A program made the translations under genes and the position numbers. From Hydractinia symbiolongicarpus (Eukaryota > Cnidaria > Hydrozoa > Anthoathecata > Hydractiniidae), in assembly GCF_029227915.1 (NCBI RefSeq), contig NC_079877.1, forward strand, positions 20,921,851 to 20,985,850: DNA of 64,000 nucleotides. Reading direction: 5' to 3'. Of the stretch, positions 1 to 11,000 are shown piece by piece. The notes below the pieces were generated by a model. It had not been told where the DNA came from. It worked only from the letters and a program-made list of their open reading frames with translations, and searched no databases. Numbering within the stretch: position 1 is the first letter of the stretch; the number at the start of each line of letters is the position of its first letter.

Positions 1-480
1 CTTTTTGCGGCATAATCAAAGCTTTACTTGGAAACTACGTGGCCCAACGTGTCGGCGCAAGTTGCCATTGGTGTATTCGTCGCAATCTCATTGGACTACC
101 ACGTGCCAAGTTTTTCTCCTTGGGGCCATGACCTAGTATCACCTTCAACTACGCGCATAGCCTTCTAAAGGCCGTAATATGGCTTTTTGCGCCTAATTAA
201 AGCCTTACTCGTAAACTACGTGGCTCCACGTGTCTGCGCAAGATCCCATTGGTGTAGTCCTGGCAGTCTCAATAGACTACCACGTCCCAAATTCTTTTCC
301 TTGGAGCCATGGCCTTATATCACCGTCAACTACGTGCATAACCTTCTAAAATCTGTAATATGGCCTTTTGCGGTCAAATTAAGGCCTTACTCGTAAATTA
401 CGTAGTTCCACTAGGCTGCGCATGGTATCATTGGTCTAGTCCTTTCAGTCTCAATGGAGTAAAATGTGCCAAGTCGTTTT
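1..480 (+). repeat. Right end of a unit that starts before the window
   Basis: These bases recur at 28547-29026 (offset 28546) with only scattered single-base differences, such as TTCTCC against TTCACC near 109/28655 and CCTGGCAG against CCTAGCAG near 268/28814. The homology begins at window base 1, so it very likely continues leftwards. The monomer at 179-359 is 181 bp because one G is missing from TTTTTGCGGCC. Confidence 0.85.
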
Positions 481-988
481 CCTTTGCGCCCTGTCCTTAT
501 ATCACCTTCAACTACGCACATAGCTTTCTAAAAGCTGTAACATGGTCTTTTACCGAATAATAAAGGCTTTACACTTAAATCACGTGGTTCCACAAGCCTG
601 CCCATGGTACTATTGGTCTAGTCCTTTCATTCTCAATGGACTACAACGTCCCAAGTCGTTCTCCTTGGAGCCATTACGTTATATCTTCGTCAACTACGTG
701 TATAGCCTTCTATAATCCGTAATATGGCCTTTTGCGGCCTAATTAAAGCCTTACTCGTAAATTACGTGGCTCCACGTGTCCGCGCAAGATCCCTTTGGTG
801 TAGTCCTTGCAGTCTCAAAGGAGTACCACGTCCCAAGTTCTATTCCTTGGTGCGATGACCTAATATCACCTTCAGCTACGTGCATAGCCTTTAAAAGCTG
901 TAATATGGCCTTTTGCCGCCCGATAAAGGTTTTACACGTAAATCACGTAGTTCCACGAGCGTATGCATGGTATCATTGGTCTAGTCTG

Positions 989-1008
989 TTTAGTCTCAAT
1001 GGACTAAA
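989..1008. repeat. Central dyad TTTAGTC-TCAATG-GACTAAA (example)
   Basis: Seven-base arms flank a 6-nt loop at monomer positions 85-104, close to the middle of the monomer. Elsewhere the arms are four or five bases. Variants restore symmetry in other ways: AGTCT-CAAT-AGACT (6722-6735), AGTCT-CATA-AGACT (6177-6190), AGTCT-CTTA-AGACT (23722-23735) and CTCCATGGAG (6907-6916). Confidence 0.75.
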
Positions 1009-1995
1009 ACGTCCCAAGTCTATTCCCTTGAAGCCATGGCCTTATATCACCGTCAACTACGTGCATAGCCTTCTAAAATCTGTAATATGGCTTTTTGCGG
1101 CCTAATTAAGGCCTTACTCGTAAATTAAGTAGTTCCACGAGACTGTGCATGGTATCATTGTTCTAGTCCTTTCAGTCTCAATGGAGTACAATATGCCAAG
1201 TCACTTTCCTTGGCAGCCTATCCTTATATCACCTTCAACTACGCGCATAGCCTTCTAAAAGCTGTAACATGGCCTTTTGCCGATAATAAAGGCTTTACAC
1301 GTAAATCACGTAGTTCCACGAGCCTGCGCATGTTATCATTGGTCTAGCCCTTTCATTCTCAATGGACTGCAACGTGCCAAGTCGTTTTCTTTTGCTCCAT
1401 GGCTTTAAATCACACTCAACTACGCAAATAGCCTTCTAAAATCTGTAATATGGCTTTTTGCGGCCTAATTAAGGCCTTACACGTAAATTACGTAGTTCCA
1501 CGAGACTGCGCATGGTATCATTGTTCTAGTCCTTTCAGTCTCAATGGAGTACAATATGCCAAGTCATTTTCTTTGGAGCCATGGCCTTATATCATCTTCA
1601 ACTACGCGCGTAGCCTTCTAAAAGCTGTAACATGGTTTTTTGCGGAGTATTTAAGGCCCTTCGGTTATATTGCGTGTTTCCACGTGTCCGCAAAGGTCGC
1701 CATGCGTATACTCCTTGCAGTCTCAATGGACTACAACTGCCCATGTTGCTTTCTATGGCGCCATGGCCTTACAGCAACGTCAATTACGCGCATAGCCTTC
1801 TAAAATCTGTAACATGGCCTTTTGCCGCCTAATCAAGGCTTTACTCGTAAATTACCTAGTTCCACGAGGCTGCGCATGGTATCATTGCTCTATTCCTTGT
1901 AGTGTCAATGGACTACAACGTCCCAAGCCGTTTTTCTTGGACCCATGACCTAATATCACCTTCAACTGCGCGCATAGCCTTCTATAAGCCGTAAT

Positions 1996-2154
1996 ATGAC
2001 CTTCGATTATATTACGTGGTTCCACGTGTCCGCACATGTCGCCATGGGTATAGTTCTTGTAGTCTCAATGGACTACAACGTTCCATGCCGTATTCCTTGG
2101 CGCCATGACCTAACATCACCCTTAACTACGTGTATAGACTTCTAAAACTGTTAT
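1996..2154 (+). repeat. Truncated monomer (159 bp), marker of U units
   Basis: This monomer lacks about 23 bp near its start: it reads ATGACCTTCGATTATATTACG, going straight from ATGACCTTCG into the TATATTACGTGG part and skipping the usual TTGCGGCCTAATTAAGG. The same truncated monomer is at 9544-9702 and 39933-40091, where the spelling is TTCGCTTA. It is absent from U3, which lost the two monomers around it. The monomer at 1632 has a related, undeleted version (CCCTTCGGTTATATTGCG). Confidence 0.85.
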
Positions 2155-2248
2155 ATGGCCTTTTGCCGCCTATCAAAGGCTTTACACGTAAATCACGTGG
2201 TTCCACGAGCCTGCATATGGTATCATTGGTCTAGTCTTCTCAGTTTCA

Positions 2249-2763
2249 ATGGAGTACAGTGTGCCAAGTCGATTTCCTAGGCGCCCTGTCCTTATATCAC
2301 TGTCAACTACGTGCAGAGGCATAATTAAGGCCTTACTCGTAAATTACTTAGTTCCACGAGGCTGCGCATGGTATCATTGTTCTAGTCCTTTCAGTCTCAA
2401 TGGAGTACAATGTACCAAGTCCTTCTCCTTGGCGCCCTGTCCTTATATCACCTTCAACTACGCGCATAGCCTTCTAAAAGCTGTAACATGGCCTTTTACG
2501 GAATAATTGAGGCCCTTTGCTTATATTGCGTGGTTCCATTTGTCCTCACAGGTCGCCATGGGTAAAGTCCTAGCAGTCTCAATGAACTACAACTTCCCAT
2601 GTTGCTTTCTATGGCGCCATGGCCTTATAGCAACGTCAATTACGCGCATAGCCTTCTAAAGGCTGTAATATGGCCTTTTGACGCCTAATTAAGGCCTTAC
2701 TCGTAAATTACGTACTTCCACGAGACTGCATATGGTATCATTGGTCTAGTCTTCTTAGTTTCA
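2249..2763 (+). repeat. 515-bp sub-repeat with a deleted monomer boundary, copy 1
   Basis: A stretch with GTCTTCTYAGTTTCAATGG, an unusual CCTAGGCGCC and then GTGCAGAGGCATAATTAAGG is found here and again 515 bp later. At 2315/2316 the sequence jumps from CTACGTGCA directly to GAGGCATAATT. Compared with an intact boundary (near 5705-5745), 31 bp are missing, including the end of one monomer and the first bases of the next. Three monomers minus 31 bp gives the 515-bp step. U2 has the pair at 9863/9864 and 10378/10379, U3 at 30520/30521 and 31035/31036, and U4 keeps only 40252/40253. Confidence 0.85.
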
Positions 2764-3001
2764 ATGGAGTACAGTGTGCCAAGTCGATTTCCTAGGCGCC
2801 CTGTCCTTATATCACTGTCAACTACGTGCAGAGGCATAATTAAGGCCTTACTCGTAAATTACGTGCTTCCACGTGTCAGCGAAAGTTGCTATTGGTGTAG
2901 TCCTTGCAGTCTCAACAGACTACCACATCCTAAGTTCTTTTCCCTTGGGCCATGACCTAATATCACCTTCAACTACGTGCATAGCCTTCTAAAACTGTTA
3001 A
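2764..3001 (+). repeat. 515-bp sub-repeat, copy 2 (partial, boundary deletion at 2830/2831)
   Basis: This is the second occurrence of the deleted boundary, with the same CCTAGG-containing beta half. It is followed by an alpha monomer with CGTGTCAGCGAAAGTTGC instead of the beta monomer seen after copy 1, so the sub-repeat ends there. Confidence 0.78.
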
Positions 3002-3223
3002 ATGGCGTTTTGCCGCATAATAAAAGCCTTACACGTAAATCACGTGGTTCCACGAGCCTGCATATGGTATCACTGGTCTAGTCCTTTCAGTTTCAATGGA
3101 GTACAATGTGCCAAGTCCTTTTCCTTGCCGCCCTGTCCTTATATCACAGTCAACTACGTGCATAGCCTTCTAAAAGCCGTAATATGGCTTTTTGAGCCAT
3201 AATTAAGGCCTTACTCGTAAACT

Positions 3224-3237
3224 ACGTGGTTCCACGT
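3224..3237. repeat. Short inverted repeat ACGTGG-TT-CCACGT (example)
   Basis: Six-base arms with a 2-bp centre lie at monomer positions 41-54. In most monomers at least the five-base arms CGTGG/CCACG remain (GTGGTTCCACG or GTGGCTCCACG). Alpha monomers have the full form, while many beta monomers have GTAGTTCCACGAG, which weakens it. It could be a protein site or a foldback; nothing in the sequence decides. Confidence 0.75.
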
Positions 3238-4094
3238 GTCCGGGCAAGTTATCTACTGGTGTAGTACTTGCTGTTTCAATGGACTTACACGTCCCAAATT
3301 ATTTTCCTTTGGGTCAACACCTAATATCACCTTAACTACGTGCATAGTCTTTTAAAGGCTGTAATGTGGCTTTTTGCCGCCTAATAAAGGCCTCACACGT
3401 AAATCACGTAGTTCCACAAGGTTGTACATGGCATTATTGGTCTAGTCCTTTCAGTCTCAATGGAGTAAAATGTGCCAAGTCGTTTTCCTTGGCGCCCTGT
3501 CCTTATATCACCTTCAACTACGCGCATAGCTTTCTAAAAGCTGTAACATGGCATTTTACCGAATAATAAAGGCTTTACACTTAAATCACGTGGTTCCACA
3601 AGCCTGCCCATGGTACTATTGGTCTAGTCTTTTCATTCTCAATGGACTACAACGTCCCAAGTCGTTCTCCTTAGAGCCATTGCGTTATATCTTCGTCAAC
3701 TACGTGTATAGCCTTCTATAATCTGTAATATGGCCTTTTGCGGCCTAATTAAAGCCTTACTCGTAAATTACGTGGCTCCACGTGTCCGCGCAAGATCCCT
3801 TTGGTGTAGTCCTTGCAGTCTCAAAGGAGTACCACGTCCCAAGTTCTTTTCCTTAGGGCGATGACCTAATATCACCTTCAGCTACGTGCATAGCCTTAAA
3901 AAGCTGTAATATGGCCTTTTGCCGCCCGATAAAGGCTTTACACGTAAATCACGTAGTTCCACGAGCGTATGCATGGTATCATTGGTCTAGTCCGTTTAGT
4001 CTCAATGGACTAAAACGTGCCAAGTCTATTCCCTTGAATCCATGGCCTTATATCACCGTCAACTACGTGCATAGAATTCTAAAATCTGTAATAT

Positions 4095-4119
4095 GGCCTT
4101 TTGCGGCCTAATTAAGGCC
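4095..4119 (+). repeat. Phased GGCC triplet (example)
   Basis: GGCC occurs at 4095, 4105 and 4116, spaced 10 and 11 bp, with the A/T-rich stretches TTTT and TAATTAA between. The last GGCC lies in the 10-bp palindrome TAAGGCCTTA. The arrangement recurs in many monomers. Confidence 0.7.
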
Positions 4120-6452
4120 TTACTCGTAAATTACGTAGTTCCACGAGACTGCGCGTGGTATCATTGTTCTAGTCCTTTCAGTCTCAATGGAGTATAATAT
4201 GCCAAGTCATTTTCCTTGGCAGCCTGTCCTTATATGACCTTCAACTACGCGCATAGCCTTCTAAAAGCTGTAACATGGCCTTTTGCCGATAATAAAGGCT
4301 TTACACGTAAATCACGTAGTTCCACGAGCCTGCGCATGTTATCATTGGTCTAGCCCTTTCATTCTCAATGGACTGCAACGTGCCAAGTCGTTTTCTTTTG
4401 CTCCATGGCCTTATATCACACTCAACTACGCAAATAGCCTTCTAAAAGCTGTAATATGGCCTGTTGTCGCCCAATAAAGGCCTTACACGTATATAACGTA
4501 GTTCCAGGAGCCTGTACATGGTATCATTGGTTTCGTCCTTTCAGTCTCAATGGACCACAACGTCCCAAGTCGTTTTCCTTGGCGGCCTCTCCTTATATAA
4601 CAGTCAACTACGTGCGTAGCCTTCTAAAGGCCGTAATATGGCTTTTTGCGGCATATTTAAAGCGTTACTCGTAAACTACGTGGCTCTACGTGTCTGCGCA
4701 AGATCCCATTGGTGTAGTCCTTGCAGTCTCAATGGAGTACCACGTCCCAAGTTCTTTTCCTTGTGGCCATGACCTAATATCACCTTAAGCTAGGCGCATA
4801 GCCTTTAAAAGCTGTAATATGGCCTTTTGCAGCCCGATAAAGGTTTTACACGTAAATAACGTAGTTCCACGAGCGTATGCATGGTATCATTGGTCTAGTC
4901 CTTTTAGTCTCAATGGACTAAAACGTCCCAAGTCAATTCCCTTGGATCCATGGCCTTATATCACCGTCAACTACGCGCATAGCCTTCTAAAAGCTGTAAC
5001 ATGGCCTTTTGCCGCCTAATAAAGGCGTTACACGTAAATCACGTAGCTCCACGAGCCTGCGCATGGTATCATTGGGCTAGCCCTTTCAGTTTTAATGGAC
5101 TGCAATGTGCCAAGCCGTTTTCCTTTGCTCCATGGCCTTATATCACTGTCAACTACGCTCATAGCCTTCTAAAGGCTGTAATATGGCCTTTTGTCGCGCA
5201 GTAAAGGCCTTACATCTAAAAAACGTGGTTCCACGAGCCTGCGCATTGTATCATTGGATTAGTCCTTTCAGTCTCAATGGACTACAACGTCCCAAGTCAT
5301 TTTCCTTGTAGCCATGGCCTTATATCACCGTCAAATACGCGCACGGATTTCTAAAATCTGTAATATGACCTTTTGCGGACGAGTTAAGGCCTTACTCCTA
5401 AAGTACGTGGCTCCACGTGTCTGTTAGAGTTGCCATTGGTCTAGTTCTTGTAGTCTCAATGCACTACAACGTTCCATGCTGTATTCCTTTGCGCCATGAC
5501 CTAATATCACCTCCAACTACGCGCATAGACTTCTAAAACTGTTATATGGCCTTTTGCCGCCTAACAAAGGCCTTACACGTAAATCACGTGGTTCCACAAG
5601 CTTGCGTATGGTATTATTGATCCAGTCCTTTCAGTCTCAATGGACTACAATGTCCCAAGTCGTTTTCCTTGGCGCCCTGTCTTTATATCACAGTCAACTA
5701 CGTGCATAGCCTTCTAAAAGTCGTAATATGGCTTTTTGAGGCATAATTAAAGCCTTACTCGTAAACTACGTGGTTCCACGTGTCCGCGCAAGTTGCTACT
5801 GGTGTAGTACTTGCTGTTTCAATGGACTACAACGTCCTAAGTTCTTTTCCTTGGGGCCATCACCTTATATCACCTCAACTACGTGCATAGTCTTTTAAAG
5901 GCTGTAATGTGGCTTTTTGCCGCCTAATAAAGGCCTTACACGTACATCAAGTAGTTCCACGAGCCTGCTATGGTATCATTGGTCGAGTCCTTTCAGTTTC
6001 AATGGAGTACAATGTGCCAAGTCGTTTTCCTTGGCGCCTACTACTTATATCACCTTCAACTACGCGCATAGCCTTCTAAAATCTGTAACATGGCCTTTTG
6101 TCGCGCAATATAGGCCTTACACGTAAATCACGTGGTTCCACAAGCCTTCGCATGGTAGCATTGGTTTAGTCCTTTCAGTCTCATAAGACTACAACGTCCC
6201 AATTCGTTTTCCTTGGCGCCCTCTCCTTATATCACAGTCAACTACGTGCATAGCCTTCTAAAAGCCGTAATATGGCTTTTTGCGGCCTAATTAAGGCCTT
6301 ACTCGTAAATTACGTGACTCCACATGTCCGCCCAAGATTCCATTGGTGTAGTCCTTGCAATCTCAATGGACTACCCCGTCCCTAGTTTTTTTCCTTGGGT
6401 CCATGACCTAATATCACCATTAACTACGCGCAAGTCTTCTAAAAGCTGTAAT

Positions 6453-7180
6453 ATGGCCTGTTGCCGCCCAATAAAGGCCTTACACGTATATCACGTAGTT
6501 CCAGGAGCCTGTACATGGTATCATTGGTTTCGTCCTTTCAGTCTCAATGGACTACAACGTCCCAAGTCTTTTTCCTTACCGGCCTCTCCTTATATCACAG
6601 TCAACAACGTGCGTAGCCTTCTAAAAGCCGTAATATGGTTTTTTGCGGCATAATTAAAGCCTTACTCGTAAACTACGTGGCTCCACGTGTCTGCGCAAAA
6701 TCCCATTGGTTTAGTCCTGGCAGTCTCAATAGACTACCACGTCCCAAATTCTTTTCCTTGGAGCCATGGCCTTATATCACCGTCAACTACGTGCATAACC
6801 TTCTAAAATCTGTAATATGGCTTTTTGCAGCCAAATTAAAGCCTTACTCGTAAATTGCGTAGTTCCACTAAGCTGCGCATGGTATCATTGGTCTAGTCCT
6901 TTCAGTCTCCATGGAGTACAATGTGACAAGTCATTTTCCTTAGCGGCCTCTCCTTATATCAAAGTCAACAACGTGCGTAGCCTTCTAAAAGCCGTAATAT
7001 GGTTTTTTGCGGCATAATTAAAGCCTTACTCGTAAACTACGTGGTTCCACGTGTCCGCAGTAGTTGCCATTGGTGCCGTAGTCGCAGTCTCAATGGACTA
7101 CCACGTCCCACGTTTTTTTCCTTGGGGCCATGACCTAATATCACCTTCAACTACGCGCATAGCCTTCTAAAAGCTGTAAT
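6453..7180 (+). repeat. 4-monomer local repeat, copy 1 (728 bp)
   Basis: The four monomers starting at 6453, 6635, 6817 and 6999 alternate beta, alpha, beta, alpha. The first three recur exactly 728 bp later at 7181, 7363 and 7545. The alternation makes this one of the few places with a regular dimeric order. U2 has the same pair at 14364 and 15092. Confidence 0.8.
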
Positions 7181-7908
7181 ATGGCCTGTTGCCGCCCAAT
7201 AAAGGCCTTACACGTATATCACGTAGTTCCAGTAGCCTGTACATGGTATCATTGGTTTCGTCCTTTCAGTTTCAATGGACTACAACGTCCCAAGTCTTTT
7301 TCCTTAGCGGCCTCTCCTTATATCACAGTCAACAACGTGCGTAGCCTTCTAAAAGCCGTAATATGGTTTTTTGCGGCATAATTAAAGCCTTACTCGTAAA
7401 CTACGTGGCTCCACGTGTCTGCGCAAAATCCCATTGGTGTAGTCCTGGCAGTCTCAATAGACTACCACGTCCCAAATTCTTTTCCTTGGAGCCATGGCCT
7501 TATATCACCGTCAACTACGTGCATAACCTTCTAAAATCTGTAATATGGCTTTCTGCGGCCAAATTAAGGCCTTACTCGTAAATTGCGTAGTTCCACTAGG
7601 CTGCGCATGGTATCATTGGTCTAGTCCTTTCACTCTCCATGGAGTACAATGTGCCAAGTCGTTTTCCATGGCGCCCTGTCTTTATATCACCTTCAACTAC
7701 ACGCATAGCCTTCTAAAGGCTGTAATATGGCCTTTTGTCGCGCAATAAAACCTTACACGTAAATCACGCGGTTCCACGAGCCTGCGCATGGTATCATTGG
7801 TTTAGTCCTTTCAGTCTCAATGGACTACAACGTCCTAAGTTGTATTCCTTGGCGCCCTCACCTTATATCACAGTCAACTACGTGCATAGCCTTCTAAAGG
7901 CCGTAATA
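7181..7908 (+). repeat. 4-monomer local repeat, copy 2 (~728 bp)
   Basis: This is the second copy of the local four-monomer unit. The first three monomers match 6453-6998 with few changes. The fourth differs: it is a beta monomer (start 7727) carrying GCGCAATAAAACCTTACACG, with one base missing, in place of the alpha monomer at 6999. Homology therefore fades near 7670-7727. Confidence 0.72.
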
Positions 7909-8089
7909 TGGCTTTTTGCGGCGTAATTAAGGCCTTACTCGTAAACTACGTGGTTCCACGTGTCCGCAGTAGTTGCCATTGGTGCCGTAGTCGCAGTCTC
8001 AATGGACTACCACGTCCCACGTTTTTTTCCTTTGCGCCCTGTCCTTATATCACCTTCAACTACGCGCATAGCTTTCTAAAAGCTGTAAC
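7908..8089 (+). repeat. Hybrid monomer at the U1/U2 junction
   Basis: Positions 7908 to about 8025 are alpha type, with GTGTCCGCAGTAGTTGCC as at 15819. From about 8029 the monomer is beta type and identical to the end of the monomer at 360, with CTTTGCGCCCTGTCC and CATAGCTTTCTAAAAGC. The switch point is at monomer position 118-122. It marks the crossover that joined the two long units. Confidence 0.85.
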
Positions 8090-11000
8090 ATGGTCTTTTA
8101 CCGAATAATAAAGGCTTTACACTTAAATCACGTGGTTCCACAAGCCTGCCCATGGTACTATTGGTCTAGTCCTTTCATTCTCAATGGACTACAACGTCCC
8201 AAGTCGTTCTCCTTGGAGACATTACGTTATATCTTCGTCAACTACGTGTATAGCCTTCTATAATCCGTAATATGGCCTTTTGCGGCCTAATTAAAGCCTT
8301 ACTCGTAAATTACGTGGCTCCACGTGTCCGCGCAAGATCCCTTTGGTGTAGTCCTTGCAGTCTCAAAGGAGTACCACGTCCCAAGTTCTATTCCTTGGTG
8401 CGATGACCTAATATCACCTTCAGCTACGTGCATAGCCTTTAAAAGCTGTAATATGGCCTTTTGCCGCCCGATAAAGGTTTTACACGTAAATCACGTAGTT
8501 CCACGAGCGTATGCATGGTATCATTGGTCTAGTCTGTTTAGTCTCAATGGACTAAAACGTCCCAAGTCTATTCCCTTGAAGCCATGGCCTTATATCACCG
8601 TCAACTACGTGCATAGCCTTCTAAAATCTGTAATATGGCTTTTTGCGGCCTAATTAAGGCCTTACTCGTAAATTACGTAGTTCCACGAGACTGTGCATGG
8701 TATCATTGTTCTAGTCCTTTCAGTCTCAATGGAGTACAATATGCCAAGTCACTTTCCTTGGCAGCCTGTCCTTATATCACCTTCAACTACGCGCATAGCC
8801 TTCTAAAAGCTGTAACATGGCCTTTTGCCGATAATAAAGGCTTTACACGTAAATCACGTAGTTCCACGAGCCTGCGCATGTTATCATTGGTCTAGCCCTT
8901 TCATTCTCAATGGACTGCAACGTGCCAAGTCGTTTTCTTTTGCTCCATGGCTTTATATCACACTCAACTACGCAAATAGCCTTCTAAAATCTGTAATATG
9001 GCTTTTTGCGGCCTAATTAAGGCCTTACACGTAAATTACGTAGTTCCACGAGACTGCGCATGGTATCATTGTTCTAGTCCTTTCAGTCTCAATGGAGTAC
9101 AATATGCCAAGTCATTTTCTTTGGAGCCATGGCCTTATATCATCTTCAACTACGCGCGTAGCCTTCTAAAAGCTGTAACATGGTTTTTTGCGGAGTATTT
9201 AAGGCCCTTCGGTTATATTGCGTGTTTCCACGTGTCCGCAAAGGTCGCCATGCGTATACTCCTTGCAGTCTCAATGGACTACAACTGCCCATGTTGCTTT
9301 CTATGGCGCCATGGCCTTACAGCAACGTCAATTACGCGCATAGCCTTCTAAAATCTGTAACATGGCCTTTTGCCGCCTAATCAAGGCTTTACTCGTAAAT
9401 TACCTAGTTCCACGAGGCTGCGCATGGTATCATTGCTCTATTCCTTGTAGTGTCAATGGACTACAACGTCCCAAGCCGTTTTTCTTGGACCCATGACCTA
9501 ATATCACCTTCAACTGCGCGCATAGCCTTCTATAAGCCGTAATATGACCTTCGCTTATATTACGTGGTTCCACGTGTCCGCACATGTCGCCATGGGTATA
9601 GTTCTTGTAGTCTCAATGGACTACAACGTTCCATGCCGTATTCCTTGGCGCCATGACCTAACATCACCCTTAACTACGTGTATAGACTTCTAAAACTGTT
9701 ATATGGCCTTTTGCCGCCTATCAAAGGCTTTACACGTAAATCACGTGGTTCCACGAGCCTGCATATGGTATCATTGGTCTAGTCTTCTCAGTTTCAATGG
9801 AGTACAGTGTGCCAAGTCGATTTTCTAGGCGCCCTGTCCTTATATCACTGTCAACTACGTGCAGAGGCATAATTAAGGCCTTACTCGTAAATTACTTAGT
9901 TCCACGAGGCTGCGCATGGTATCATTGTTCTAGTCCTTTCAGTCTCAATGGAGTACAATGTACCAAGTCCTTCTCCTTGGCGCCCTGTCCTTATATCACC
10001 TTCAACTACGCGCATAGCCTTCTAAAAGCTGTAACATGGCCTTTTACGGAATAATTGAGGCCCTTTGCTTATATTGCGTGGTTCCATTTGTCCTCACAGG
10101 TCGCCATGGGTAAAGTCCTAGCAGTCTCAATGAACTACAACTTCCCATGTTGCTTTCTATGGCGCCATGGCCTTATAGCAACGTCAATTACGCGCATAGC
10201 CTTCTAAAGGCTGTAATATGGCCTTTTGACGCCTAATTAAGGCCTTACTCGTAAATTACGTACTTCCACGAGACTGCATATGGTATCATTGGTCTAGTCT
10301 TCTTAGTTTCAATGGAGTACAGTGTGCCAAGTCGATTTCCTAGGCGCCCTGTCCTTATATCACTGTCAACTACGTGCAGAGGCATAATTAAGGCCTTACT
10401 CGTAAATTACGTGCTTCCACGTGTCAGCGAAAGTTGCTATTGGTGTAGTCCTTGCAGTCTCAACAGACTACCACATCCTAAGTTCTTTTCCCTTGGGCCA
10501 TGACCTAATATCACCTTCAACTACGTGCATAGCCTTCTAAAACTATTAAATGGCGTTTTGCCGCATAATAAAAGCCTTACACGTAAATCACGTGGTTCCA
10601 CGAGCCTGCATATGGTATCACTGGTCTAGTCCTTTCAGTTTCAATGGAGTACAATGTGCCAAGTCCTTTTCCTTGCCGCCCTGTCCTTATATCACAGTCA
10701 ACTACGTGCATAGCCTTCTAAAAGCCGTAATATGGCTTTTTGAGCCATAATTAAGGCCTTACTCGTAAACTACGTGGTTCCACGTGTCCGGGCAAGTTAT
10801 CTACTGGTGTAGTACTTGCTGTTTCAATGGACTTACACGTCCCAAATTATTTTCCTTTGGGTCAACACCTAATATCACCTTAACTACGTGCATAGTCTTT
10901 TAAAGGCTGTAATGTGGCTTTTTGCCGCCTAATAAAGGCCTCACACGTAAATCACGTAGTTCCACAAGGTTGTACATGGCATTATTGGTCTAGTCCTTTC

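Larger units (their letters stand above)
481..8028 (+). repeat. Higher-order repeat unit U1 (7548 bp, about 42 monomers)
   Basis: Landmarks in U1 reappear in U2 at a constant offset of 7548 from 481 to about 4447 (for example 776 and 8324, 1450 and 8998, 4283 and 11831). From there to 8028 the offset is 7911 (4819 and 12730, 6324 and 14235, 7545 and 15456). The change of 363 bp equals two monomers present in U2 (about 11996-12358) and absent from U1. Within U1 are a 159-bp monomer (1996-2154), two 31-bp boundary deletions (2315/2316 and 2830/2831) and a 4-monomer (728-bp) local repeat near 6453-7908. Identity to U2 looks about 99% by eye; I did not compute it. Confidence 0.9.

Noticed and set aside
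75-91. Possible CENP-B box in TATTCGTCGCAATCTCA
   Set aside because: It matches TTCG and the central A but lacks the CGGG half of the NTTCGNNNNANNCGGGN core. I found no better match on either strand in the recurring monomer variants.
776-1105. 109-codon frames starting MSAQDPFG or MSAQDSIG, repeated at 8324, 29322, 38713 and elsewhere
   Set aside because: These start at GTG or ATG inside GTGTCCGC or ATGTCCGC of an alpha monomer and run into the next monomer because it is 181 bp long, which keeps the frame open. They recur only with the higher-order repeat.
1107-1116. TAAGGCCTTA palindrome as an operator site
   Set aside because: It occurs in a large share of the monomers and there is no gene nearby; it is part of the satellite sequence.
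7014-7140. T-run CCCACGTTTTTTTCC as a terminator or promoter element
   Set aside because: It is an alpha-monomer variant without a preceding stable hairpin and recurs with the repeat; nothing indicates a transcription unit.
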